Source of the DNA: Limnobaculum parvum
GTDB taxonomy: Bacteria > Pseudomonadota > Gammaproteobacteria > Enterobacterales > Enterobacteriaceae
Assembly (NCBI RefSeq): GCF_003096015.2
Contig: NZ_CP029185.2
Location: forward strand, 2,266,001-2,330,000
Reading direction: 5' to 3'
Length of the DNA stretch: 64,000 nucleotides
Every line of letters begins with the position of its first letter. Positions within the stretch are counted from its first letter, which is position 1. Made by a program: the position numbers and the translations under genes. This document shows positions 8,431 to 16,811 of this stretch, one piece after another. Under the pieces are notes generated by a model. The model worked only from the letters and a program-made list of their open reading frames with translations. It was not told the DNA's origin and made no database searches.

Positions 8431-8817
8431 TTAATTACAGTCGACCAACTCACCCGTTACTTCCAATACACAGAAATTACGCTTGTTTTTGATATGGTAA
8501 CATCCACTATCATCACACCAACGCTCACTGGCATAAGTCGACTCATTAACCTGATAACGGTCAGATAAGCGCTCCCTGCCAAAAGAGTTCATCCGGCGAT
8601 CGGACCCAGAAATAACGGAGTTCGGTCTCATGGACTGGGAACGGATAACATAGTCATTACCATCACAATCACTAAGAGATGCAATTCGGTTACCGGAAGA
8701 ATCAGGATATTTATCAATACAAACCTGATAACTGTCAGCCTGAGCCATTGGAAAATTGAAAGTCACAGCAAAAGCGATAATAGCTAACATTACCTGCAAC
8801 GTATATTTCATGGCCAT
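8431..8817 (-). CDS. Secreted hypothetical protein
   Basis: 128 residues; a signal peptide (residues 1-27, cleavage after AQA) precedes a polar, serine- and arginine-rich mature part with paired cysteines (QVCID, SDCDG, RWCDDSGCYH, NFCVLEV, VDCN) that probably form disulfides in the periplasm. AAAGGGA lies upstream; ATG at 8817 or the in-frame ATG at 8811 could both start it. I do not recognise the family. It is divergent from the yobA-yebZ pair. Confidence 0.6.
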   Translation of the reverse strand: MAMKYTLQVMLAIIAFAVTFNFPMAQADSYQVCIDKYPDSSGNRIASLSDCDGNDYVIRSQSMRPNSVISGSDRRMNSFGRERLSDRYQVNESTYASERWCDDSGCYHIKNKRNFCVLEVTGELVDCN

Positions 8818-9109
8818 AATTCCCTTTCTTTTACTGATTTCTATTATCAGAGATAATCAATTTATGAATAAATTTCCGCTATCCAACATGTTAACCTTTG
8901 ATACTAGGTTATCTTTCCTATCTCAATCTGACTTTCAATTTATTAACAAAAAACACGTCAATCCTGATAATTAAATGAGAACTGAATTTAAACATTGATA
9001 CATCGTTGAGTTACAATCAATGAGAAACATTATCAATTCTATACAGACAAAATGAAGAATGTTAATATTTTGATCCGTTATCTTGCTTATTGCTCATGAG
9101 GCTACAGCT

Positions 9110-9490
9110 ATGTTCCTTCGTTTACTCCGTTTATGCACCCCCTTGATAATTATATTGTTCGGCTTAACTTCACACTCAGCATTGGCTCATGCCCATCTAA
9201 AGCAGCAGACGCCGGTAGCAGAAAGTACCCTAACGGCCTCACCAAAAGAAATTTCATTAAAATATTCAGAAGGTATCGAAGTAAAATTTAGTAAAATAGA
9301 ATTACTCAATCCAAACAATAAAATAATACTTATTGACGACTTGCTTCTGGATCCCTCCGATAATACTCGGCTGATCGCCCCGCTAAAAGCCCCATTGTCA
9401 GCAGGGCGGTATACCGTTAACTGGCATGTAGTCTCTGTTGATGGCCATAAAACCAAAGGCAACTTTCAGTTTATAGTAAAACCTGATTAA
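9110..9490 (+). CDS. yobA: CopC-family copper-binding protein YobA
   Basis: 126 residues (E. coli YobA 124). Signal peptide up to SALA, mature start HAHLKQQTPVAES, whose N-terminal histidine is the copper ligand in CopC proteins. The C-terminal copper-site histidine is in VSVDGHKTKGNF. I start at 9110 because GAGG precedes it; an upstream TTG at 9083 would give an unlikely signal peptide. The TAA overlaps the next ATG by one base, coupling it to yebZ. It probably passes copper to the YebZ membrane partner. Confidence 0.88.
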   Translation: MFLRLLRLCTPLIIILFGLTSHSALAHAHLKQQTPVAESTLTASPKEISLKYSEGIEVKFSKIELLNPNNKIILIDDLLLDPSDNTRLIAPLKAPLSAGRYTVNWHVVSVDGHKTKGNFQFIVKPD

Positions 9491-10371
9491 TGAGTCTAGA
9501 TACTTTCTATATCTTATTCAGATTATTGCATTTTTCCGCAGTGATATTGCTGTTTGGTATCACTGTCTTTGTTAGTTGTCTGAGCCACGGGAAATTGCGT
9601 TTATCACTTCCGTACGATCTGCGCAGGTTATTAACTTATAGCCTGTTGATAGCACTGTTAACCTCGATAGGACTACTCGCTATACAAAGTGGCTTAATGG
9701 GGGATGGTTGGTCAGATACGATTAAAGGAAGCGTCATCGCCGATGTTCTCTCAACCACTTTCGGTCAGGCATGGTGCTGGCAGATTATATTTACATTAAC
9801 TGCAACCGTCGGTTTATTCCTTCCTGTGTACTGGCGTTTCAAGCTGATTACCCTGTTGGCCTTTTTATTATTAATCTCACTGGGATTTGTAGGTCATGTT
9901 ACCCTGTATAGCGGTACTATCGGTTGGTTACACCGTGCAAATCATGCTCTGCACTTAATCAGTGGTGGATACTGGTTAGGCACTCTCATTCCTTTATTAG
10001 TTTGCCTGCGCTATGTGTCTGTTGAGTCGTACTATTTTGATGTGGTACGTACATTAATTCGATTTTCTCTCGTAGGCCACTTGGCCGTCTTACTGGTGGT
10101 TTTAACCGGTACCATCAACGGCGCACTTATTTTGCAACGTTGGCCTATTTACTGGTCATCTGCTTATCTGCAACTGCTCGGAATCAAAGTTATCCTGGTA
10201 ATGATAATGATTATAATTGCCTTGTATAACCGCTATGAGCTTGTACCCAAAATGAATCAGCAAGGCGGCAAAGCTATGCGATGCTTTGCATTCTGTACCG
10301 GACTAGAGATCGTGCTGGGTATGGCTGTACTCTCGTTAGTCAGCCTGTTTGCTACCCTTTCACCAACCTGA
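9490..10371 (+). CDS. yebZ: CopD-family inner-membrane protein YebZ
   Basis: 293 residues with eight hydrophobic helices, matching CopD/YebZ (about 290). Conserved histidines within the membrane segments are visible (RLLHFSAV, GFVGHVTLYSG, LHRANHALHL, FSLVGHLAV), as expected for a copper-handling membrane protein. It is translationally coupled to yobA. The pair is thought to move copper across the inner membrane or control its periplasmic pool; the exact direction is unsettled. The third gene of the E. coli set, yebY, is not seen here. Confidence 0.88.
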   Translation: MSLDTFYILFRLLHFSAVILLFGITVFVSCLSHGKLRLSLPYDLRRLLTYSLLIALLTSIGLLAIQSGLMGDGWSDTIKGSVIADVLSTTFGQAWCWQIIFTLTATVGLFLPVYWRFKLITLLAFLLLISLGFVGHVTLYSGTIGWLHRANHALHLISGGYWLGTLIPLLVCLRYVSVESYYFDVVRTLIRFSLVGHLAVLLVVLTGTINGALILQRWPIYWSSAYLQLLGIKVILVMIMIIIALYNRYELVPKMNQQGGKAMRCFAFCTGLEIVLGMAVLSLVSLFATLSPT

Positions 10372-10415
10372 AACCTTCTGCATCCAAATTTGGCAGTTCT
10401 GCCGCTATATAGAAA

Positions 10416-10829
10416 TCAGAAAGATTGATGAAAACCATAGTGATAAATAACATAAGCGACAGACAGAGAAAAACTGATTACGACCAGTGATAAAAAGATC
10501 GGAAAAAATTGGACTTTATTGCCAATCAGTCGGGAAAAAAAACAAATCAACAATGCCAATACGGCAGGAAAAATAATAAAGATTAAGAGAGGTAAACCGG
10601 CCATCGGAAACACCTGTAATAAAAGAACAACCTTAAGCTGCCCTTCTATTATAGAGTAAAATGAATAAGTTGTTGTTCTGGTGTCCAATCCATATTGGTT
10701 ATCTCCAACCGTTGGCCTGAGCATTAAGGGAGAAACAATGAATATTCCAGCAATAATCAAATAGCCTAAACACCACCACCTACTCTGACCACTACCATGC
10801 AAACGCCATACTGTATATGACAAAGTCAT
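10416..10829 (-). CDS. Hypothetical inner-membrane protein
   Basis: 137 residues with four likely membrane segments (about residues 20-38, 65-82, 84-100, 108-130). The short soluble part between helices one and two has no recognisable motif. It ends 45 bp from yebZ, convergent with it, and lies 27 bp downstream of alkB on the same strand, so it may be read through from alkB. Function unknown. Confidence 0.5.
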   Translation of the reverse strand: MTLSYTVWRLHGSGQSRWWCLGYLIIAGIFIVSPLMLRPTVGDNQYGLDTRTTTYSFYSIIEGQLKVVLLLQVFPMAGLPLLIFIIFPAVLALLICFFSRLIGNKVQFFPIFLSLVVISFSLSVAYVIYHYGFHQSF

Positions 10830-10856
10830 TACTCATTAGCCCGTGGAAAAACGACT

Positions 10857-11510
10857 TTAATCAACTTGACGGAAGGTAAGATTAATACGGCAATCACCCG
10901 TGTCTGTGTGATACCCTGCTTTTACTGGCAAAATACCATGATAGGCCAAACGCGAAGCCCCTCCCCATACCACGACATCCCCTTGAGTCAGTAAGCATTT
11001 TTGTACTTTATCACTGCGAGAAAGTCCGCCAAATTGAAATACCGCAGGTAAACCAAATGACATTGAAACAATAGGATAACTAAAGTTTTTTTCATCCTTA
11101 TCCTGATGTAACGACATCTTCGCGCCGATGGCATAACGGTTAATCAGGCAGACATTCGGTTGGAAATCAGAAAAACCACCTTGTTCCGCTGCTTCTACTG
11201 CCAGTTGATAGAGCAATGGCGCTACCGGTGGCCATGATTTACCCGTGAGTGGATCTTCGGCACTGTAACGATATCCCTGACGATCCGTTACCCAACCATA
11301 ATCGCCACAGTTAGTCATGGCGACTGACATACCATAACCTCCGGGCGTAATCATATGGCGAAATGGTGAACATTCAACAACGGTGGATACCTGAGCTAAT
11401 ATCGCTTTTGCCTGCGGAAGAACAAAATGACGTAAAATCATCGCATCTGGCGCAAGCTCTTCCCGTACCACATCGGGTGGTTCAAGATGTTCAAACAAGT
11501 CAAATGTCAT
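10857..11510 (-). CDS. alkB: DNA oxidative demethylase AlkB
   Basis: 217 residues (E. coli 216). Fe(II)/2-oxoglutarate dioxygenase motifs are complete: HQDKDE (HxD), AYHGILPV (distal His) and the 2-oxoglutarate-binding tail RINLTFR. It repairs 1-methyladenine and 3-methylcytosine by oxidative demethylation. ATG at 11510 follows an in-frame GTG at 11513; I prefer the ATG. It is not downstream of ada here. Its 5' end overlaps the 3' end of a broken small gene on the same strand. Confidence 0.93.
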   Translation of the reverse strand: MTFDLFEHLEPPDVVREELAPDAMILRHFVLPQAKAILAQVSTVVECSPFRHMITPGGYGMSVAMTNCGDYGWVTDRQGYRYSAEDPLTGKSWPPVAPLLYQLAVEAAEQGGFSDFQPNVCLINRYAIGAKMSLHQDKDEKNFSYPIVSMSFGLPAVFQFGGLSRSDKVQKCLLTQGDVVVWGGASRLAYHGILPVKAGYHTDTGDCRINLTFRQVD

Positions 11511-11730
11511 CACTATTGTTACTCAAAATAAGCCTACTCCGACGGTAGTTTATAATACCGCCGGACTGCCGACCATCATCAACGCCCTCTTTCATACCGC
11601 TAAAGGCTTCTTTCCCCGCAGCAATCACCCCAGAAACAGTCGTCTTGATACCGCCCTTCACAACTGAACTTTCTTCAGCCAGAACCGGCAAACTTATAAA
11701 CAGAACTCATGCAAGTACGAGTTTTTTCAT
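11500..11730 (-). pseudogene. Broken small exported-protein gene (in-frame TGA in signal peptide)
   Basis: Starting from the ATG at 11730 the frame reads MKKLVLA, then TGA (11707-11709), then VLFISLPVLAEESSVV in the same frame, a typical signal peptide if the stop is ignored. The mature part runs through KTTVSGVIAAGKEAFSG and GVDDGRQSGG and ends at 11500 inside the first codons of alkB. The tail after GRQSGG looks unrelated to the rest, suggesting it is also truncated. Either a recent nonsense mutation or a sequencing error. Family not recognised. Confidence 0.6.
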
Positions 11731-11743
11731 AAAACATCCATTG

Positions 11744-11757
11744 AGAATGATCATTCT
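11744..11757. promoter_or_regulatory. 14-bp perfect palindrome upstream of the broken gene
   Basis: AGAATGATCATTCT lies 14 bp before the ATG of the broken small gene. It resembles part of a Fur-type box but lacks the 6-6-1-6 or 7-1-7 spacing, so the cognate regulator is uncertain. Confidence 0.3.
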
Positions 11758-11941
11758 TGTTCAAACGCTATAACTTTAGCATGCTGAAAAAGAATCTTTA
11801 CTCGATCCCTGCGGCAAGAACCGCAGCGCAGAGAAATTCTCGGCAACCTTGTTGGGAATGATTTTTAATACTACTTTCTAGTCGGATAAGTTATCCAGCC
11901 CAACAATAAGAAAACGGATAGTTTGACCACGCGCGGAAAAG

Positions 11942-11966
11942 AAAAAGCCCTGATGGCGATCAGGGC
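11942..11966 (-). terminator. Strong leftward terminator
   Basis: GCCCTGAT / ATCAGGGC, eight-base perfect stem with loop GGCG; on the minus strand it is followed by TTTTTC. It should end transcripts coming from the yoaF-like gene at 12130. Confidence 0.75.
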
Positions 11967-12073
11967 GAAGCGAGCAATTTAACAGTATATCTAATCAAGT
12001 CATTCGGTGAGGATGCACTCAATCGATATATAATTTAATGCATAACGATTAACCACGTCAATAACAACTTCGA

Positions 12074-12112
12074 GGGGTCACCTTGGCTATAGCCACATTG
12101 ACCGTGATCCCC
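12074..12112. repeat. Compound dyad structure
   Basis: Outer arms GGGGTCA (12074-12080) and TGATCCCC (12105-12112) enclose a separate perfect 12-bp palindrome TGGCTATAGCCA (12084-12095). It directly follows the yoaF-like gene and may be an extra terminator or processing structure. Confidence 0.4.
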
Positions 12113-12129
12113 AGACGGAAAAATCTGTA

Positions 12130-12390
12130 TCAACTATTATGATTAGCGCGATAAAGTTCCCACGTATCAAGTTGTATGCCATCTTTAAAAGAACAGACTG
12201 AATAACTGCCCTTTGCATTTTGCCTTGGCTGAACTTTACCACCAACGCTAGTGCAATAAATATCTGCGGGGTTTCCCTTCCCACCAATGACAGAAGCATC
12301 CTGTGTTTTTGAACCAGAAGAACACCCTTGAATCAGTGCAACGACAAATAGCCCTGATACAATACACGCTACGTTTATCATTTTTCTCAT
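12130..12390 (-). CDS. yoaF: DUF333 lipoprotein, YoaF-like
   Basis: 86 residues. Signal peptide with lipobox IQGC; the mature part carries the DUF333 core, GNPADIYCTSVGGKV, then CSFKDGIQLDTWELYR, as in E. coli YoaF (NPASVYC..WALWRRDH). AGGGG lies seven bases before the ATG at 12390, which decides this start over a longer in-frame one at 12408. Likely an outer-membrane lipoprotein; function unknown. Leftward, followed by a dyad and terminator. Confidence 0.75.
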   Translation of the reverse strand: MRKMINVACIVSGLFVVALIQGCSSGSKTQDASVIGGKGNPADIYCTSVGGKVQPRQNAKGSYSVCSFKDGIQLDTWELYRANHNS

Positions 12391-12550
12391 CAACAGACCC
12401 CTATTCACTGATATTTATCAAGCTAACAAAATGCCAACTCAACCTGGCAGGACTGTAATAACTATAAATCACATAAGCGATTGCTGCTGGTTTATTATCA
12501 GCTTATATGAAATCGGGGGGACTATGGGGAAAGTGACAAATTTTAAACAT

Positions 12551-12582
12551 AAAAAAACCCAGGTAATTATCCCAGGTTTTTA
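12551..12582. terminator. Imperfect hairpin after the cold-shock gene
   Basis: AAAACC...GGTTTT arms with an inner GG/CC pair separated by a 2x2 mismatch; both sides carry A/T runs, so it could act in both directions. The CCCAGG halves are direct, not inverted, which weakens it. Confidence 0.4.
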
Positions 12583-12646
12583 TTAATAACTCATTATGCG
12601 TTAACCCATCAGGCTAATCTACATAATGAACTATTAGAAATGCTGA

Positions 12647-12859
12647 TTAGCAAGCAACAACGTTAACCGCTGATGGGCCTTTAGCACCATTCTCGATAGA
12701 GAAAGATACTTCTTGACCTTCTTCTAAAGTTTTGAAGTTTGTACCCTGAATAGCTGAATAATGTACGAATACATCTTTGCTACCATCTTTAGGAGAGATA
12801 AAACCAAAACCTTTATCGCTGTTAAACCATTTTACTAAACCAGTCATTGTATTAGACAT
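12647..12859 (-). CDS. CspA-family cold-shock protein
   Basis: 70 residues, one cold-shock domain. RNP1 (KGFGFI) and RNP2 (VFVHY) are intact. The MSNTMTGLVKWF start and the NGAKGPSAVNV ending resemble the CspA/CspB/CspG group more than CspC/CspE. It is an RNA chaperone that melts mRNA structure at low temperature. AGAGG lies before the ATG. A long 5' leader carrying a cold box is visible upstream, so cold induction is likely. Confidence 0.9.
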   Translation of the reverse strand: MSNTMTGLVKWFNSDKGFGFISPKDGSKDVFVHYSAIQGTNFKTLEEGQEVSFSIENGAKGPSAVNVVAC

Positions 12860-13034
12860 TGTGTATTCCTCTAACTCTTATTAAATTACCATAAATTATT
12901 TGATGGTCTGCTTGTCAGTTTTACTTATGGGAACTAATTAGAAGGAATTCTTGAAGAAGTGATATCAAAGATAACGCTAAATGGCGAACTGCTTTAAATT
13001 ACTATACATAAATAGGTCTGTACTACAAACCGGT
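12860..13034 (-). promoter_or_regulatory. Long cold-box leader of the csp gene
   Basis: Read on the minus strand, CCGGTTTGTAGTACAGACC (13015-13033) closely matches the start of the E. coli cspA transcript, CGGTTTGACGTACAGACC, which is the cold box. This puts the transcript start near 13034 and gives a 5' UTR of about 175 bases, as for cspA. TAATGA just upstream could be the -10. Such leaders refold with temperature to control translation. Confidence 0.7.
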
Positions 13035-13259
13035 AATCATTAAGCCACACTTAGTTGGATAACACAATCGTTTCTTCCATTTATTTTCACTACGATGGTA
13101 TTTATCATTGCAGAGGCCGCATTGATAAATGAGCAACTCCTTAATTACCTGATGCAAATCAGATGAAAAAATAAATAACACATTGAAATTAAAATAAAAA
13201 AATAGCTTATTCGCTTTTAAAATTTTTCCAACCGTCAGTAAACGTAATTTGCTTTAGCC

Positions 13260-13451
13260 TGTTTATATCTATCACAGAATTAAGAAGTGCTTAATAAAAA
13301 GAATTTATTATCACTATTATTAATTTGGTGATTGAACTGGCATATGCCATTGTGTTCGAAGCAAGTGGTCATCACATCACTGCTACTATTACAATAATCA
13401 AAAATTAGATACCTCGATGATTATCCCTGTCTACTAACAGGGATATTTTTT
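13260..13451 (+). ncRNA. Candidate small RNA
   Basis: A classic rightward terminator (13423-13451) ends a stretch with no protein gene on the plus strand. The nearest upstream gene points the other way, so something short is probably transcribed toward it. The 5' end is unknown; 13260 is a placeholder near a weak promoter-like TTGCTT/TATATC. A 17-codon ORF (MPLCSKQVVITSLLLLQ) lies within, without a good RBS. Not matched to any sRNA I know. Confidence 0.3.
13423..13451 (+). terminator. Rho-independent terminator with no upstream plus-strand gene
   Basis: ATCCCTGT / ACAGGGAT, eight perfect pairs, six-base loop, then ATTTTTT. Strong by eye. Confidence 0.75.
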
Positions 13452-13819
13452 ATCTAATGAAGAGCAAAAACATAACATTCAGCATCACCTCCCGCTTATA
13501 ACACCGGCTGACAGCAAGTCATTCCAAGATAAAAGCATCAAAGATATTGCTACGCGTCATAGTCACCGATTAGCCAGCGCTAAAGGGCTGGTTCTTGATG
13601 AGTGATTAGTATTTTTTAACGTTTGCTAATGCAGGTATTGCTAACGAGTTAAATAGCTCGCCAACAATATGATATCCCTACCAAAACAAACACAAAAAAT
13701 GACTTTGATTTTTATTTTTCATTTAAATCATTAAGTAATACATTTACACTGTAGCCATTCAGCGCTAATCAAAAAGCTAAAGCACCCTATAAACGTTGTT
13801 ACTAAATTGAGGAAAACAG

Positions 13820-13978
13820 ATGAAGAAAATTATGTCAGTGATATTGATACTATTGCTCACGGGCTGTTCTTCATATCAGGGAACAGGTGTCAGCAGTTCA
13901 GGGGGAGTTCTGGCGCAAGTATTGGTGTTGGTACCGGAATTAGCTTTTAGAATAGGAAATGCTCTAGCAACTCGCTAA
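13820..13978 (+). pseudogene. Frameshifted small lipoprotein gene
   Basis: MKKIMSVILILLLTGCSS is a clean lipoprotein signal with lipobox LTGC, and GAGG precedes the ATG. The uninterrupted frame continues as GGVLAQVLVLVPELAF and stops at 13978. If one base is added in the GGGGG run near 13901, the frame reads SSGASIGVGTGISF and stops at 13950, a glycine/serine-rich end typical of these short lipoproteins. I infer a one-base loss. About 43 residues if repaired; function unknown. Confidence 0.5.
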
Positions 13979-14012
13979 CCCTTTTATTGATCTAATCTAG
14001 GTAACATTTAAT

Positions 14013-14040
14013 TTCACGCCAGCAATATCGCTGGCGTGAA
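14013..14040. terminator. Perfect 11-bp hairpin after the chitinase gene
   Basis: TTCACGCCAGC / GCTGGCGTGAA with a six-base loop, 28 bp beyond the chitinase stop. No long T-run on either side, so it may stabilise the 3' end as much as terminate. Confidence 0.5.
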
Positions 14041-14067
14041 GGTTACAAGAACGGTGACCTGAGTGAC

Positions 14068-15918
14068 TTATTTCAGCGTCCAGGCATCTCCCCATGCTAA
14101 ACCAATTCCTGGTTCATAATAGGCTGGAGCAACATTACACCACGCTCCATTCGGGAATGGACGGCACTGGTAAGTTTTCCCACGGTTAGTCGCTATATCA
14201 CCTGGTTTCCAAGTTTTTGCTGCTGTCCAAGCAGGATATTGTCCAGTATCACCTGATGGTTCAGGTTCTGGAGTCGGTTCTGGTTTAGCCACTGGCATCA
14301 CCGTTAACGTATATTCTGCCACGCTACTCAGTTTTCCATCAGAAACAGTCAGCGTGAAGTGATACTGTTTACCTTCTGTCAATTCTGGCGCAGTAAATGA
14401 CAGGCTATGTTTATCTTCACCAGAAACAGTCTGCCCATCCGGTATAACCCAGCTATAAACCAGTTTATCACCATCAGGATCGCTGGAATTCGCACCATTC
14501 AATACCACATGGACACCGCTGGTTACCGGCCCGGTTGGTCCGCTCAACACAGCTACAGGTGCTGAGTTCGGCGTTGGTACTGGTTCTGGTTCCGGAGTTG
14601 GTGTTGGTTCCGGAGTTGGTGTTGGTTCTGGCGTTGGGGTTGGTTCTGGCGTTGGGGTTGGTTCCGGCGTTGGAGTCGGTGTTGGCTCATCGCCACCAAC
14701 AACATTGACATTAAAGAAATGTTCAACGCATTTTCTGTAGTCACCTGCTTTAAAAGCAGTAAACGGAGTCTGATAACCAACTAACTGACAGGCATAAGTG
14801 CTACCATCAGGCGTATTTGGACTCCATCCCCAATCTTGTTCCCAATAGATTGGTAAAGCCCCAGCGCCACCCGCATCAAACTGCTTCATATTTTTACAGC
14901 CAAGAACTTCTGATGCCGGAACAGGAACTTTCAGATATTTGGTCTGTTCCTGATAATAAGCAATACGGTTCAGTGACTGAGCGATTTCTGTTGGGCCACC
15001 ACATTCCACCCCACCATTGATAATCTGAATAGTTACACCAAACCCTGGAACGAGACCACTCTCTTTATCATGAGCATTTGGCTGCCAAGTACCATCAATA
15101 ACATGCAGCATACTCGGTTTAGGCGGTTGAGGATAAACGTAGAAGAATACTGCACTCGCTAAGTTCAGCCAGGTATCAGCCACCAGTTCAGGTTTATCTA
15201 ACAACGTGCGCACATCACCAAACATGGCTTCAGAGAAAGGGCCATAGTTGTAGTTATAAGATAGTTGTTTAGCGCCACGACCAAAGTAGCTCAGGAACTG
15301 ACCATTCTTATCTTTACCACAAGGCCAAGTTTGTCCTTGCCAAACATCTGGATTACATTCACCGTTATAGCCACCGGGATCGCCTTCTTTCCAGCCCATT
15401 TCACGTAGCCAAACGAGCCCCTGACGCCATTCGGCTTCCGGTCTCCAACTCTCATGACCACCAGTTTCCTGACCAAAGTGGGCGAACATGGTCGCCAGCC
15501 CTTTACGGCAAATGGCATCAGAATCACGACCATCGGTGTACGTTCCGCACACGGCTGGGAACTTACCAATAGCTTTCAGAAAGTTTTCATAGGTATATTC
15601 TGGCGCACGCATAGGAAACAGATAAGCCCAGTCATCTGGAGAAATAATCTTCTCTACACGCTTTACGTTTTCCGGATTCGAAGAGCGCCCCGCAGCAATT
15701 TGCTCTACAACGTCATTACTGGCGGTACGTATAGACTCCCGCACTTTCTGCATTAATGGATCGCTGGTTAGCTCTTTTTCCTTTTTGTCCAGGTCACTGG
15801 CATTGATGGTATATGGCGTTGCAGTACTGGTGACCTGAAGTACCGCATGAGCAGAGAACGTGCTGAATACTATTGCAGCAGCAAGTCCTCCTACAATTTT
15901 TATTTTTTTAAAATGCAT
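14068..15918 (-). CDS. Secreted GH19 chitinase with PKD and chitin-binding domains
   Basis: 616 residues. Signal peptide 1-26 (ends FSAHA). Residues about 90-405 form a glycoside hydrolase 19 catalytic domain: GQETGGHESW with the catalytic Glu, then YFGRGAKQLSYNYNYGPFS. A linker of PTPTPEP repeats (about 408-446) leads to a PKD domain (about 450-545, NSSDPDGDKLVYSW) and a C-terminal CBM5/12 chitin-binding domain (about 559-616, YPAWTAAKTWKPGD). It should cleave chitin outside the cell. The ATG at 15918 has AAGGGG eight bases upstream; a longer start at 15966 is unlikely. Monocistronic. Confidence 0.92.
   Translation of the reverse strand: MHFKKIKIVGGLAAAIVFSTFSAHAVLQVTSTATPYTINASDLDKKEKELTSDPLMQKVRESIRTASNDVVEQIAAGRSSNPENVKRVEKIISPDDWAYLFPMRAPEYTYENFLKAIGKFPAVCGTYTDGRDSDAICRKGLATMFAHFGQETGGHESWRPEAEWRQGLVWLREMGWKEGDPGGYNGECNPDVWQGQTWPCGKDKNGQFLSYFGRGAKQLSYNYNYGPFSEAMFGDVRTLLDKPELVADTWLNLASAVFFYVYPQPPKPSMLHVIDGTWQPNAHDKESGLVPGFGVTIQIINGGVECGGPTEIAQSLNRIAYYQEQTKYLKVPVPASEVLGCKNMKQFDAGGAGALPIYWEQDWGWSPNTPDGSTYACQLVGYQTPFTAFKAGDYRKCVEHFFNVNVVGGDEPTPTPTPEPTPTPEPTPTPEPTPTPEPTPTPEPEPVPTPNSAPVAVLSGPTGPVTSGVHVVLNGANSSDPDGDKLVYSWVIPDGQTVSGEDKHSLSFTAPELTEGKQYHFTLTVSDGKLSSVAEYTLTVMPVAKPEPTPEPEPSGDTGQYPAWTAAKTWKPGDIATNRGKTYQCRPFPNGAWCNVAPAYYEPGIGLAWGDAWTLK
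14578..14692. repeat. Minisatellite-like tandem repeats coding for the PT-rich linker
   Basis: Near-identical 18-base units (GTTGGTTCYGGNGTTGGN on this strand) encode PEPTPT repeats in the chitinase linker. Such arrays change length by slippage without breaking the frame. Confidence 0.7.
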
Positions 15919-16731
15919 AGTGTTACCCCTTACCTTAATAAATAAATATGACAGGCACTTCATCACCCAATATCAAGCAACACTATTAATTTAGTCTATT
16001 TAAGTAAAAATTATTTTTTAACAAATGAGATATCATTATCTAAAGCCACAAAAATTCACATACTGACCTTATAACAAAAAAAACAGAGCGTATTAAAATC
16101 ACAAAAAAATCATGATGATATTAACAAAAATTATCATTTTAAAAAAATTAAGGTAAAAATATTTTACACAATAATTTTTAAAATTTTTCATTTTAATGAT
16201 AATTCACTTTTACTGACCCCTAACAGTCAACAACCCAAAAACGAATAAATAAATTTAAATAAAATAAAAATCAATAAGTTATAATTTATTTTGATTATAA
16301 AAATAAATTATAATTCTTATGGCAATTTAAAAAATTAGTTTTTTTAACACTGAACTGATTACTACCCTTGCTATAAAATAACCTGATAAAAATCCCTAAA
16401 AAAATACGAAACAAAATAAACAACACATTAAAGCCCGAATAAAACTAACAATAAATATCTCATTCAATGATATGACACCTACACCAACATCAAGCATTAA
16501 TGAAAAAGTGCCTTAAACTCCATTAATGATGAATTACTTCACCTTGCCATACTAAAAACATTATTCTTTTATATTAAATTCAGCTTTAAAGCAGTTAATT
16601 AGCTTAACCCCCTACCCCAGATTTTTATATACCTACCATTTGCAATACAATGAAAACCATAGAAATTGGTTAAGTTATATTCAGCATGATGATGAAAACA
16701 GCATTCCACCCGAATTAACGCGTAAAAGCCA
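15919..16731. other. Very AT-rich region upstream of the chitinase gene
   Basis: About 800 bp with long A/T runs. It holds the chitinase promoter (not resolved) and nothing else I can support. Likely an H-NS-type silenced region, by composition only. Confidence 0.5.
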
Positions 16732-16759
16732 TTGACTGAGTTCACAAGAGCCGTATAAT
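16732..16759 (+). promoter_or_regulatory. Sigma-70 promoter of tRNA-Arg
   Basis: TTGACT (16732-16737), 16-bp spacer, perfect TATAAT (16754-16759), followed by a C-rich discriminator (CGACCCC) as in stringently controlled stable-RNA promoters. The tRNA begins 52 bp further on. Confidence 0.8.
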
Positions 16760-16811
16760 TCGACCCCACTGAGACATCTGGAGATGTTTTAGGTATAGTC
16801 AATTCTTCTAC

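Larger units (their letters stand above)
11731..12129. other. Intergenic stretch with palindromes and a terminator
   Basis: About 400 bp with no supportable gene. It holds a 14-bp palindrome, a leftward terminator and a compound dyad, each listed separately. Confidence 0.5.
13035..13819. other. Gene-poor region between csp and a small lipoprotein remnant
   Basis: About 780 bp, AT-rich. It contains ATTTATCA/TGATAAAT arms near 13098-13128, a strong rightward terminator at 13423 and an open but start-less stretch of about 50 codons (about 13445-13603). No convincing protein gene. Confidence 0.4.

Noticed and set aside
11744..11757. Fur box
   Set aside because: The 14-bp palindrome lacks the central bases and spacing of a 19-bp Fur site, so kept only as an unassigned palindrome.
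13445..13603. Start-less open frame of about 50 codons ending GLVLDE
   Set aside because: No start codon or RBS, begins inside the terminator; may be a gene relic but cannot be supported.
14553..14780. 75-codon arginine/glutamine-rich frame
   Set aside because: Alternative frame of the chitinase linker repeats; low-complexity shadow.
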